In this document: positions 1 to 10,700 of the stretch, in pieces
Position numbering within the stretch: the stretch's first letter is position 1
Layout: each line of letters begins with the position of its first letter
Source: Heterotrichella gracilis
Taxonomy: Eukaryota > Sar > Xanthophyceae > Tribonematales > Xanthonemataceae
Direction of reading: 5' to 3'
Assembly: GCA_032358255.1 (NCBI GenBank)
Contig: JAULBX010002999.1
Span: 62,001-126,000, forward strand
DNA: 64,000 nt
Position numbers and translations under genes: made by a program
The notes under the pieces: model-generated
The model's input: only the letters and a program-made list of their open reading frames with translations
Told to the model about the DNA's origin: nothing
Databases searched by the model: none

Positions 1-135
1 CTAACGCAAACCCTACCGCACAAACGCTGCAACCCTGCTGGGAATAACCCTACTGAAAACCCCAATTGCAACCTTGCCACAGACTCCCAGTGCCCTATGC
101 AACCTCACTATAAACTACCTGTGCCCTTGCTACAG

Positions 136-401
136 CTGAAGGAGCAGTGTATGCGGCGTGGAAGCCCTCCACCCACCACCCGCAGTCCCTGGTCCCCGTG
201 CCTGAGGATGGCAAGGAGGGATCTGACTTTTACTACAGAAAGACAGCCCGCAAATTTTGGGAGTTCATGTCCCATGACATGCAGTTGGAGCATGCACGGG
301 CTTGTCCAGACGAGCTAGGGAGCAATGGATAGGAGCAAGGGGATGACGAGGAAGAAGATGAATCCGATGAGGAAGAGGAGGGGGAGGATGCGTGGGCCTG
401 A
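136..401 (+). CDS. 3'-terminal exon of an unrecognised gene (5' part outside window)
   Basis: An acceptor (TACAG at 131-135) opens a frame reading E-G-A-V-Y-A-A-W-K-P-S and onward through a basic/aromatic stretch (YYRKTARKFWEF) to a TAG stop at 330-332. Bases 1-135 are then the tail of an intron, with scattered AACCCT motifs. I do not recognise the family. In the same frame, directly beyond the TAG, the sequence reads E-Q-G and then a strongly acidic tail of D, E and S ending D-A-W-A before a TGA at 399-401. Acidic tails of this kind are common at the ends of nuclear or nucleolar proteins, so the end of the protein may be at 332 (short form) or 401 (if the TAG is read through, is an allelic error, or is spliced out). 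Confidence is moderate that this is coding and low for its identity. Confidence 0.45.
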
Positions 402-1938
402 AACTAAAGAGTCGATCGATACAGCATGTATACATATGGCTGGGGACAATTGCCTAAGTTTAGGGACCAATGGCAAGGAGCAATATGAGTGGGGTAAGAA
501 ATTGCAGCATCATGCAAAGATTGTCGTCCTACTCCTCCAATACATGTACAAAGAGTTGACATTTGTATGTACCCTATCCTTGAACATGGGCAATGATTAG
601 GGGAGTTGGTGCAGAGAGAGAGTTGCCTTTCTGTCTACTACTCCCTCTGCTGTTTTGCTGTCCCATAATCATTGCACAGTCGAGCCCAAGTGTTGGTTGC
701 ATTCAAGTTGGAGCTCAAGACAATATTCAAACTGGCCACTTTGCAACCCTGGCATGCATGATAGTTTTTTGCGCATTCCGCTTGCAATTACAATTCAGCT
801 TTCCTTTGCTGCACTTGCAATTTATCCAGCTGCCCTTCTTGCGGAAACACCACCTGCCTTCCCTCTTCAGAGTATTTACACCGTCAGGCGTAGGAGCAAT
901 TGCCATTTATTTCCGTTGACAGCTTTTGTATGCAAAGAGCGTCTCAAGTGGTCTCCTTTCTTGCTGTCGTCACACTGTGCGCCACAAGCCATTTTTTGCC
1001 GCAAATGCAGTGCACATGGAATGTGGTAGCCTGGGATCTTCCTGCATGAGGTACATGCAATTGCAATATAAATGGCTCACCATTGTTTGCTCTGAACCTT
1101 TACTGAATGAATTTCTGAATACCCCACCCCTGGCAATTATTATTGGATGGATTTAGTCAACTCCCAGTAATTCACTGACGCATCAGCATTGAAGCCTACC
1201 TTCAGCAGGTCCTCAGGTTGTGCAAGATCAGCAATCGTGTAAGCACTGCCAATCAAGCACTGATTGGCGCCGCCATGGCATGGCATGTACCACATTGGGT
1301 GGGCAACGCGGTACACATAGCAGTAATGGATAATACTGCAGTGCATGCCCCTAACTAAAGTAGGTTTGGAACCACCCTAGCACCTGTATGTTTCTCGCAG
1401 CTTGATGGTTAGACTCCCTGCGTGGTGGTCGACAGCTGCACCATTTTCAAATGGAGTGCTGCAGTGCAGCCAAGTGGCTCGATACAAATAGGCCCCACGT
1501 GCTCTTCGCCCAGAGCAATAGCCCGCCCGGCTTGTAGGTGCACGATAAGCGCAGAGAGAAAGAAGCTCCAAAACAGTGCAACACAAAACTTGTATTTCTG
1601 CAGCTGCGGGGTGGCACCGACGGTCAGCCTGCTCAGGTGTGTCATGGCAGCTGCATGGCAACTTATCCAATAGGTTGGACAGTTTTGTTGGGCGGCCAGA
1701 GTGCTGTAGCCTGCAGAGCAGCTGCGTTCGCACAGATGAGGTTCCCAGTGGCGTGTCGACGGCAGCCTCCACGCCAGTCTTCAAAGCCTAAACTTTGCAA
1801 CTTGCTGCCATTAATCCGTAACCAGCGACGAGCAATTGCAAACCTGATACACGCGCGCGCAAGCGAATCTAACACCGACAGGGCAACTGCCTACTCTTTC
1901 ATTGACTACCGTGATCTTCTACCGCTTAAGTGGCCAAT
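402..1938. other. Intergenic stretch upstream of the first C2 gene
   Basis: About 1.5 kb with no reading frame that I can connect to a family. Short open frames lie on both strands near 1377-1960 but overlap each other in several frames without splice logic. It should contain the 3' UTR of the first gene and the promoter and 5' UTR of the C2 gene starting at 1939. No clear TATA box or repeat was seen. Confidence 0.5.
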
Positions 1939-4900
1939 ATGGCAACAGGTGCATACGTAACCGAGGCCGACTACGGCAGTGCGACTGGTTACCAAAAAGG
2001 CATGGGTGGTGACAGGCGCCTGACGCTGGTCCTGCACAATGCGGTTGACCTGCCCGACAAGGAGTGGTTCTCAAAGCAGAACCCTTACGCTGTGATTGAG
2101 GTGGGCAACAGGCGCTTTGAGAGCAGCGCCTGCAGGTCTGGAGGCCAAGACCCGTACTGGGACGAGAACTTCGAGTTCCAGGTAAAATTTGCCTGTCAAA
2201 ATCCAGTGCTGCATGCATCTGTGCATGTGTTGGACAGGTGACTTGCAAAAAGGGCAGTGGCAAAGGCAGCACCCAATGGCACACTGCTTACGTGGACTGC
2301 GCATGGGCTTGGCATCGTCCCCTGCACTGCGCTTCGTTGTAGTGCCCCTACGAGATGCCTGCCAGATAATGCAGCAACTGTACACCCCTTATATTTTGTA
2401 GCCCACAGATCAATTATAAGGGGTGTACAGCTGCTGCATGTATTTGCTGTAACTTTGTGACCCCTTATTATATAATTATGAGCTACTTTTGCACACATAA
2501 AATTAACAACGCAGCCGTTGGTATATCCCACACAGGACTGGTTACACTTCCAGGCGTTCTTGACTGCTGCAACTCTAATAAGGTTGAGGGAGTGATTGCT
2601 CAACCCGTTCTTCTCCCAGATGTTTCGTTATTACTTCCATCGCTGCGCAGGTACCATCCACAGCCAACAACATCGACATCACCCTGTACAACAAGAAGCG
2701 CCTGATGCCCGACAAGAGCATCGCCAAGGCCACCATCTCCCTTGCCAGCCTCCAGGACCAGTACATGGAGGAGGTGCCCCTGATCACCAATGCTGGGAAG
2801 TCCGCCGGGGCCCTGCGCATCAGCCTCACTGGGTCCACAGCAGCAGCAGGCAATGGCACTGACATGGGGACTGCTATGACAGAGGGGCAGAACGTCAGGG
2901 CGCCTGGCCTGGTTGCAGAGGATGCTGTGAGTGACAATAGGGGAGGGTGTAGGGTGTAGGATGCTGCAAGTGACAGGGGTGGTGCTCGATGTGTGTACTC
3001 AACATGTGTGGGGGTGTCAATGCCGATTATTCAGATTTATTAGTGCTGGCGGTGCTCAATGTGTGTATGGTCTGTCAAATTAAATACTGATTGTTTATAT
3101 TTATTAGTGCTGCAGAATTGCATGCTGCAGAAATGCACGCTGGTAGTTGTCCTCTGGTGTTTGCCTTGCAAAGTTACTGCCATCAAATAAGGTGTTGCGG
3201 GTGATGCCGACTGAACTGTTTTGTTGCTGACATGTCGAGTGGCCAATGGTTGTGCTGGCCTTGCTAACAGAAAAATCCTTGCCACTTCTGCAGGAGGTGT
3301 GCAAGGCTGAGGAGTTTACCACCGCGGAGGACCGCACCCGCGTGCGCGCGGTCACTGACACCCTGCAGGAGCACCGCCCCGTGGAGCAGACCTATGTGAA
3401 GGAAACTAACTACAAGGGGGAGCGCGCGCTGGGTGACTATACTGAGAGTGAGGGCGTGGAGGAGCGCGTGGTGAAGGAGACACCAGCTGCGGTAGGGTTT
3501 AGGGTTTAGAGGGATCGGCTACCTGTGGGTCATGTGGCCTGATGCATGTGGCTCTGGCTGTGATCAAGGTGAAGAATGTTTGGCTATACCCTTAAAGGAT
3601 GATTATGGTTAGATGTACGTGACAGATGTAGTGGAAAGTTTAATCTGCTTATTATTATGCAATCATGAGGTTGATATTATTAGCACTTGTTGCTGCACAC
3701 GCTCCTTGAATGTAGCCTTTGAACAACTCCTGTATTGCATTCAACAATTTAAACAATTTGAGCTTATTGGCATGTAATCAAATGCATTGCACATCCTTGC
3801 CACTGGTATACACTTTTGTTGGAAGTCTGGATGGTTTTGCTGACACTGGGATTAAACTTGTGCTATTGTCCCAATCTTATACAGGAGGTGGTGCTGCCTG
3901 CCCCCGAGGTTGCTGCCACCAGGGAGGATCGTGTGCACCGTCGCCAAGTCACCGACACCATCCAGGAGCACCGCCCAGTGGAGCAGACCTTTGAGAAAGC
4001 AACGCGCTACGCTGGGGAGCGTGCGCTGGGCGACTATTCCGAGAGCCAGGGTGTGGAGGAGCGTGTGGTGAAGGAGACACCTGCTGCGGTGAGCCCGCTA
4101 GTGCAGCCATGGGGTTGTAGCTCAAATGTGTGACGTGCATATGGTGATGTTGGGGGGAGGCGTTGCGCATGCCAGCAAGACATCGGTTGGGAGCTCGATG
4201 GGATGAATGGTGGTGCAACAGATTCACAGCAAAAAGCGCTAAGATCATTACAAAAGACAATGTAGATCCCACTGCAGTTGTGACCTTCTGTTGCCATGCA
4301 GCAAGCTATCTGCTACTCTAGTTGGAGAGTTGCCTGTGGATGCTACAATGCCCTTTCACGGCCTATGGAACTGTCGTTGATCTGGCTACTTTTTAATGCT
4401 GCAGGAATTGGAGCTGCCAGCCCCCCAGATTGCGGCCACCCAAGAGGATCGTGTGCACACCCGCCAAGTGACTGACACTGTTCAAGAGCATCGCCCAGTG
4501 GAGCAGACCTTTGAGAAAGCAACGCGCTATGCTGGGGAGCGTGCTCTTGGTGGATATTCCGAGAGGCAGGGTGTGGAGGAGCGTGTGGTGAAGGAGACGC
4601 CAGCCATGGTGAGTATAGCCAGGAGTGTTGTGATGTAAGGGTTGATGATGGTAGAAGGTGATGGTATGCATGCCAGGCAATGACTAAGGTAGGTAATGTT
4701 GAGATTGTAATAAGGGCATGGCACTCCTCATCTTGCAGCAAACTAGCTGTTACTCTGATGTGAGGCTATACACCTATGCGTGCCGCAGTCAGTGATTTAA
4801 TTTGTCCCTGTCACTTGAATTGCAAGTGTCTACTTGTCTACTTATCCATTTCCTTCTCTGTGCAACAGGAAATGGAGCTGCCTGCCCCCGTGGGTACTGC

Positions 4901-5880
4901 CACCATGGAGGATCGTGTGCACACCCGCCAAGTGACCGACACCCTCCAGGAGCACCGCCCAGTGGAGCAGACCTTTGAGAAGCAGACGCGCTATGCAGGG
5001 GAGCGTGCCCTCGGGGAATATTCAGAGAGCCAGGGTGTGGAGGAGCGTGTGGTGGAGGAGACTCCAGCCAAGGTATTGTGCTACATTCATCTGCTGACTA
5101 GCCTGCAATTGTATCATAAGAAATATCTGTGCACATCATTAAAATAATGTACACTACTATCTATGTGGGATTTCATTCTTGGACCGTGACCATTGATGAG
5201 CATTGTAATTGACAGGAGTGTACCTGAGTGAATTTCACCAACTATTAAAAGCAGCCTTCTTCCCTTGCATCACTGCTTCTATCATTCTGCTGAAGTGGAA
5301 CACTGGCGTGATGTTGCTTTCAGTAAATAAATAAAAAACAATATTGAACAAATTTCTTTACAACTTGCAGGAAGTGGTGTTGCCTGCACCCACTTACACT
5401 GGTACTCAGGAGGACAGGTTCCAAACCAAGGCTGTCACTGAGAGGCTGAGGGAGCATTGCCCGGTGGAGCAAAAGTAAGTGCAAAGCGCCTTGTACGCAC
5501 AGTGATAATGATAATGCCAATATGGCGATCAACATATATATCCATGTCTTTACATTACCCTTTACATTAACCCCCTTGTGCAATATAGCAAACAATGAAA
5601 TGGCATATAACAGTGTATTGCCGTCATCGAGACTACTACTGTCAACAATTACCTTAGCACCTGATAAAACCTTTTCACATAATAATTGGAAATTGATGGT
5701 GTTTGCAGGTATGCGAAAGAGACACGCTACCGGGGCGTGAAGGAGTTGGGTGCCTATACTGAGTCTTTGGGAGTGAGTGAGCGTGTTGTGGAGGAGACTA
5801 TCTCCCAGGGCAAGTGCGGGAGTGCAAAGGTTGTCCGTCCTGGTACAGGTGAATATTTGGCCCTTGCAACCGTGACATAA
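1939..5880 (+). CDS. C2-domain protein with exon-encoded 68-residue repeats, tandem copy 1
   Basis: Eight exons: 1939-2181, 2651-2926, 3294-3491, 3885-4088, 4405-4608, 4869-5072, 5371-5474, 5709-5880 (534 aa). Exons 1-2 form a C2 domain, roughly residues 28-140, with the pattern LxLxLHNAVDLPDKEW, NPYAVIEV and PYWDENFEF; C2 domains bind Ca2+ or phospholipid and often act at membranes. Exons 3-6 each encode one whole repeat of 66-68 residues in phase 0, with cores EDRVHTRQVTDT, EHRPVEQTF, ERVVKETPA. A last diverged repeat is split over exons 7-8. The charged repeat loosely recalls DUF2382/YsnF stress domains, which I cannot confirm. The copy at 7738-12950 has the same exon plan. The Asp usual in the C2 'DPY' motif is Asn here (KQNPYA), so Ca2+ binding may be weakened. 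Function is unknown. The start ATG matches the paralogue (MATGA). A TGTAA at 6273-6277 could end the transcript. Confidence 0.8.
2371..2436. repeat. 22-bp near-perfect inverted repeat in intron 1 of C2 copy 1
   Basis: Arms 2371-2392 and 2415-2436 are reverse complements with one mismatch, which would be a G-U pair in RNA, around a 22-base loop. The core is CTGTACACCCCTTAT / ATAAGGGGTGTACAG. It could be a tiny foldback element or an intronic hairpin RNA. No terminal target duplication is evident. Confidence 0.7.
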
Positions 5881-7737
5881 TCCAGATAAAGCTGGGTAAT
5901 TGTGAATAGGCCTGTACATTACTAACAAGGTTTGCATTGCCAAGGTTGCCAACTGTGGCTTGGATGGCTATCATATGTGTGTATCTTCTCCATGTCTGAA
6001 AATGAGATCTGAAGTGAGGTGCAGAAATATGGGATTATAAAGTACGCCTGCTGCTGGAGCAATATAAACGACATTTTGCTAGCCCCTGCCTTTGAATGTA
6101 GCTTGATGTAGTTGCATATGCAAGGTATGTAATGGTTGACATTGTTCTGTGGGCTATGCAGAGGAGTGAAGAGGGTGACTGGAATGTGAACGAAATGCTG
6201 GGCGCTTGTCAGCAAAGTGCATATATGCAGATAGAAAAGATGGGGACTGGCGGATGAAAGCAGGAGAATTTGTGTAAACTTTTGATTGTTTACCTATTGC
6301 CTGATATTGCGCGTAGTCACTAACAATATCTTGCATGCTGCATTTTTTATCGTCAAACAATGTTTTTATAATGTTGTGTTGTTGTTGCGGTGTGGCTGGT
6401 GAAAAGTGGTCTAACAGGCAAAAACCTGAACGGTTGTGAAATGGATAAGTAAATAAATAGAAGTATACGTTTTCTGTTACATAGGATGAAAATGGCATGT
6501 GTTTTCAGCAAAGTATTGCTTCAAGCCCAATTTCTCCAAGCCAATATTTGGTAGGAGCAGAAGTTTGTAACATTTTCAAGTACAGTTGTCATTGCTTTGT
6601 GAGCTTCAGAAAAAAGCTTATGCAATTCAATTGTATGTGGAAAAAAGGTAGTAAGAAATATATCTCAAAGCTACATTGCACCTGGCGTGAATATGGAGAT
6701 TATATGACCATGAAATAAAGATGATTGTGGTTCACCAGCAACAGCTTAACCTCCCACTGCCCTTCATTGCAGTCTGCGCACGACGCACATACAGATATTG
6801 CAAAGAAAAGAGCTATTCGAACAATTCTGTCGCCTCTGTGCACTCGTGATTCTGCATGCTGTACACATACTTACCATACTTTGCTGCAAGCCAATGGGCT
6901 ACTAGTTCATCGCACAAAATGATGTTTGTGCCACAGTAACTATAATGCTGCCGCTTGCAAGGCAACACGTTACAGCCTGTTGACATCATGATGATCATTG
7001 CGCCCTTCCCACTGAGTCTCCGCTTGGACCTGCTGAAGGTTCCCACTCCCACTGGCCTCCCGTTGGCATTGTCCAGGATTGTCATGACTTGGACAAGTGA
7101 AATTGCTCATAAAATGGTTTCACACTAGTTACTGTGCCACAAACCCTGCAAGGCCCTTGCCAAGGGTTGATTTGGGTGATCAAGCGATTTGATCATTCCA
7201 GCCTCCATCTCAAGGGATGCAATGCAGCATGGAAACGAGCTGGGCAGCGCGCATGTGATGCACACTGCCCATGTGCCGCACATGGCACAGGTAAATCACG
7301 GCCCCATCCCAGGGTTTGCATGCAGGTGAAGCGCAGGCAGGCAGAAGCTCCAGACCAGGTTCGCCATACAAAAGCTCCCTTCACATGCTGCTTTTAGACT
7401 GCACGTGCAGCTCTTGCAGCTGCACGGCACCTCACCCTGTTGGGCTTGTTGGTCGGTGAACAACGCAGCCAGTGCAGAAGCAAGGCAGCCTCTGGTGCGA
7501 ATTTCCGGGGCAACACCGACAACAAACTCCTCAAAATTCGACTCAAAGGCTGAAGCTCTTGGCAAACCGTTCTCCAGAGTGTGTTTTCACCTGTACCCCT
7601 CTGAGCTTGAAGCAAACTGTTGCAAACCTGCTGCACACTGTCAATCGAAGGCACCTGATAATCTTGCCCCCCTCGTGCAGCTGTAGCTTTCCAGTTTTTT
7701 ACTGTGTTCTGAAGCTCCCCCTGGGCCAGTCGTCATT
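5881..7737. other. Spacer between the tandem C2 genes
   Basis: About 1.86 kb, AT-richer than the exons, with no convincing coding frame on either strand. It should hold the 3' UTR of copy 1 (TGTAA at 6273-6277 and 6566-6570) and the promoter of copy 2. I see no clear similarity to the sequence upstream of copy 1, so any shared promoter has diverged. Confidence 0.5.
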
Positions 7738-10700
7738 ATGGCAACAGGTGCATTCTCTACGGCTGCTGGCAATGTGGCTGGCCACCACAAAGGCATGGCC
7801 ACCGGTGAGAGGCGCCTGACGATGATCCTGCACAATGCAGTTGACCTGCCTGACAAGGAGTGGTTCTCGAAGCAGGACCCCTACGCAGTCTTTGAGGTGG
7901 GACACAGGCGCTTCGAAAGCAGCGCCTGCAGGGCTGGAGGACACAACCCCTACTGGGACGAGCAATTCGACTTTGAGGTGAGCCTGTCCCTCCCACTGGA
8001 CTAGTGACAAGGCTCTGACAGTGCCGTTGTGTCTGCGTTTTGGACGTGTTCTTGATACTGCCATGTACAAAGGACTGTCAACCCCTGCCTGAGACTCTCA
8101 TGTTGCTAATACTATAGCTGAGCTCACAATCCTTGAAAAAGGGTGGGATGGGATTCACTTCACATGACACTGTGGCCCATGCCATGAGCAGTACTGGTGT
8201 GAACCACAGTGCCACTGGGCATTTCCAGAAGCAGAGGCCTTTTGCAAGACCAACTATTGCCAGCAGCTGGGACCATTTCCATAACCAACCACGGCTGTGT
8301 GACACACTGTACTCAACTGTTTTCTGGCCGCTGCACAGGTGCCGGCTAACGCAAACAGCATCAAGATCACGCTGTACAACAAGAACCGCCTGAGGCCCGA
8401 CAACATCATCGCCCATGCAGCCATCCCACTGGACAGCATCCAGGACCAGTACATGGACATAGTGCCGCTGATCACCACTGCTGGGAAGCCTGCTGGCGCC
8501 CTGCGCATCAGCATCACCGGGTCAGCAGCGGTTGCAGGGAGCGTTGGCACAGGCACTGAGGCGCGCGCAGAGAAGGTGCAGCATGTGGTCCAGGAGACTC
8601 CTGTTGCAGTGGGGCACAAGACCCACGGGCAGGGCTTGCGCGCAGGGAATGCGGTGAGTGGAAGGGATGGTGGTCCTGAGATTATATGGTGACCTGTGCA
8701 TGTTTCACAATTCTGAGAATGTTGAGGATATACAATGGTTTACGTCTGCCACTGTTGCCCAGCCGCTGGAATATGTGGGCAAGAATTGAATGACTGAGTC
8801 TCAGATATTCAGTGCAGCGTGTATTCGCTTGCTGGTGTGAGTCACATCTGCTGCACAGCTTTACGCCATGACATTGACTTGTTAATGCAGTCCATTTCCT
8901 GATTGTTATATGTACTCATTGCTAAATTCTTCTCGGAGCAAAGTGTTTGCTGGGTGCCAAGACTCCTGATATGATTGGCCCATGGTAGCTTAGCCTACAA
9001 ATTGTCTGCGTTGCAATTTACTAAGGCACTGCATTCAGCACTCTCAAGTAAGAAGCCAAGTTTACTGCTGCCTGTTGTGCTGCAGGAGGTGTGCAAGGCT
9101 GAGGAGTTTGCCACCACTGAGGACCGCACCCGCGTGCGCGCAGTCACCGAGACCCTGCAGGAGCACCGCCCAGTGGAGCAGACCTACGTGAAGGAGACGC
9201 ACTACAAGGGGGAGCGCGATCTCGGGGGCTATGCTGAGAGCCAGGGCGTGCAGGAGCGCGTGGTGAAGGAGACGCCAGCCTCGGTAGGGTCTTTAAACCC
9301 TACATTAGAGTTTAGGAGGGTTTGGTCACCTGTGGGTTAATTGGTGTAGACAGACCTGTACACGTTGGCAGTGTTCAGGGTGATAGCGCCTACATGCATT
9401 GGTTCCTGCGTTCAGGGTAGTAGTGCCCACAGTGGGACACGCTGCAGCGGCATGCTTGCATTCCTTGGGCATCCACTCAACCCACTAGAACAAAAATGGG
9501 GCGCAATAATCACATCTGTACTGCTGGGATGCCCATGATGCACCTGATGTTCTCCTTGTAATGGGTCTTTTGCTGTCACTCATTATGAGGTGCAACTCTT
9601 TAATTAATTTGCTGTTCCCCAACCTGGTTCACTGTGTGCTGCAGGAGGTGGTGCTGCCCGCCCCCCAGGTTGCTGCCACCCAGGAGGACCGTGTGCACAC
9701 CCGCCAAGTGACCGAGACTGTCCAGGAGCACCGCCCAGTGGAGCAGACCTTTGTGAAGGAGACACGCTATGCGGGGGAGAAGGCGCTTGGTGGCTACTCC
9801 GAGAGCCAGGGTGTGCAGGAGCGCATCGTGAAAGAGACACCTGCTGCGGTGAGTGTAGTTGCATGATATGTATGCGCATGCACCCGTGCCCTGCGTGGGA
9901 TGCATTGTCCCACAGTATCCACACGCTAAGCACTCCTGTTTATGCTATGAGCCGTGGCCCGTGCCAGTCCCTGTACCACTACATGTGAACCAGATCTATC
10001 GTCATGCGTATATGCCATTAAACAGCAAAGATCCCCACACTAGCACTCCTTTTAGCAGCAGTCCTTGTGTGAACTGATAAGGTCCTGAAATCATGGCGAA
10101 GGTGATAGCGGACATGCCATGACAGTCAAGGCTACCAGCTTTCGGCACTAATACAATAATATATTTTTCTTGTATATGATGGGTACTGGTTTTTTGAGGT
10201 CCTGCATTATTCATGGCAATGCAAGTGGCGTGCTCTGTGCGCACTGGGAACTGCTGGATGCCATTTGAATAAAGTCCCAACTCCATGCCATGCAGATGAT
10301 GTATACCTTTGTTCCCTTGCGCCATGTGCAGTTAATGTGGGCTGGTTGCTAAACAGCTTGTTTATTTGTGTTTCAGGAGATTCAGCTGCCAGCCCCCCAG
10401 GTTGCCGCCACCCAGGAGGATCGTGTGCACACCCGCCAAGTGACTGAGACTGTTCAGGAGCACCGCCCAGTGGAGCAGACCTTTGTGAAGGAGACACGCT
10501 ATGCGGGGGAGCGTGCGCTTGGTGGCTACTCCGAGAGCCAGGGCGTGCAGGAGCGCATGGTGAAGGAGACACCAGCTGCGGTAAGACTTTAGTGCTGCAT
10601 CTCGTACCGTCATGGCACTATGTGTTGCTTAGTAATGCAACAGTTGCGCTTGCACGGCAAAATGAATCATTTACTATAGGTGATTACTCAAAGCCAGTTT

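Noticed and set aside
330-332. Selenocysteine or reassigned stop codon
   Set aside because: The codon is TAG, not TGA, and all other genes in the window use the standard code with all three stops as stops.
1377-1960. Overlapping open frames on both strands upstream of the first C2 gene
   Set aside because: Several mutually overlapping frames without family match or splice signals; treated as leader or promoter sequence.
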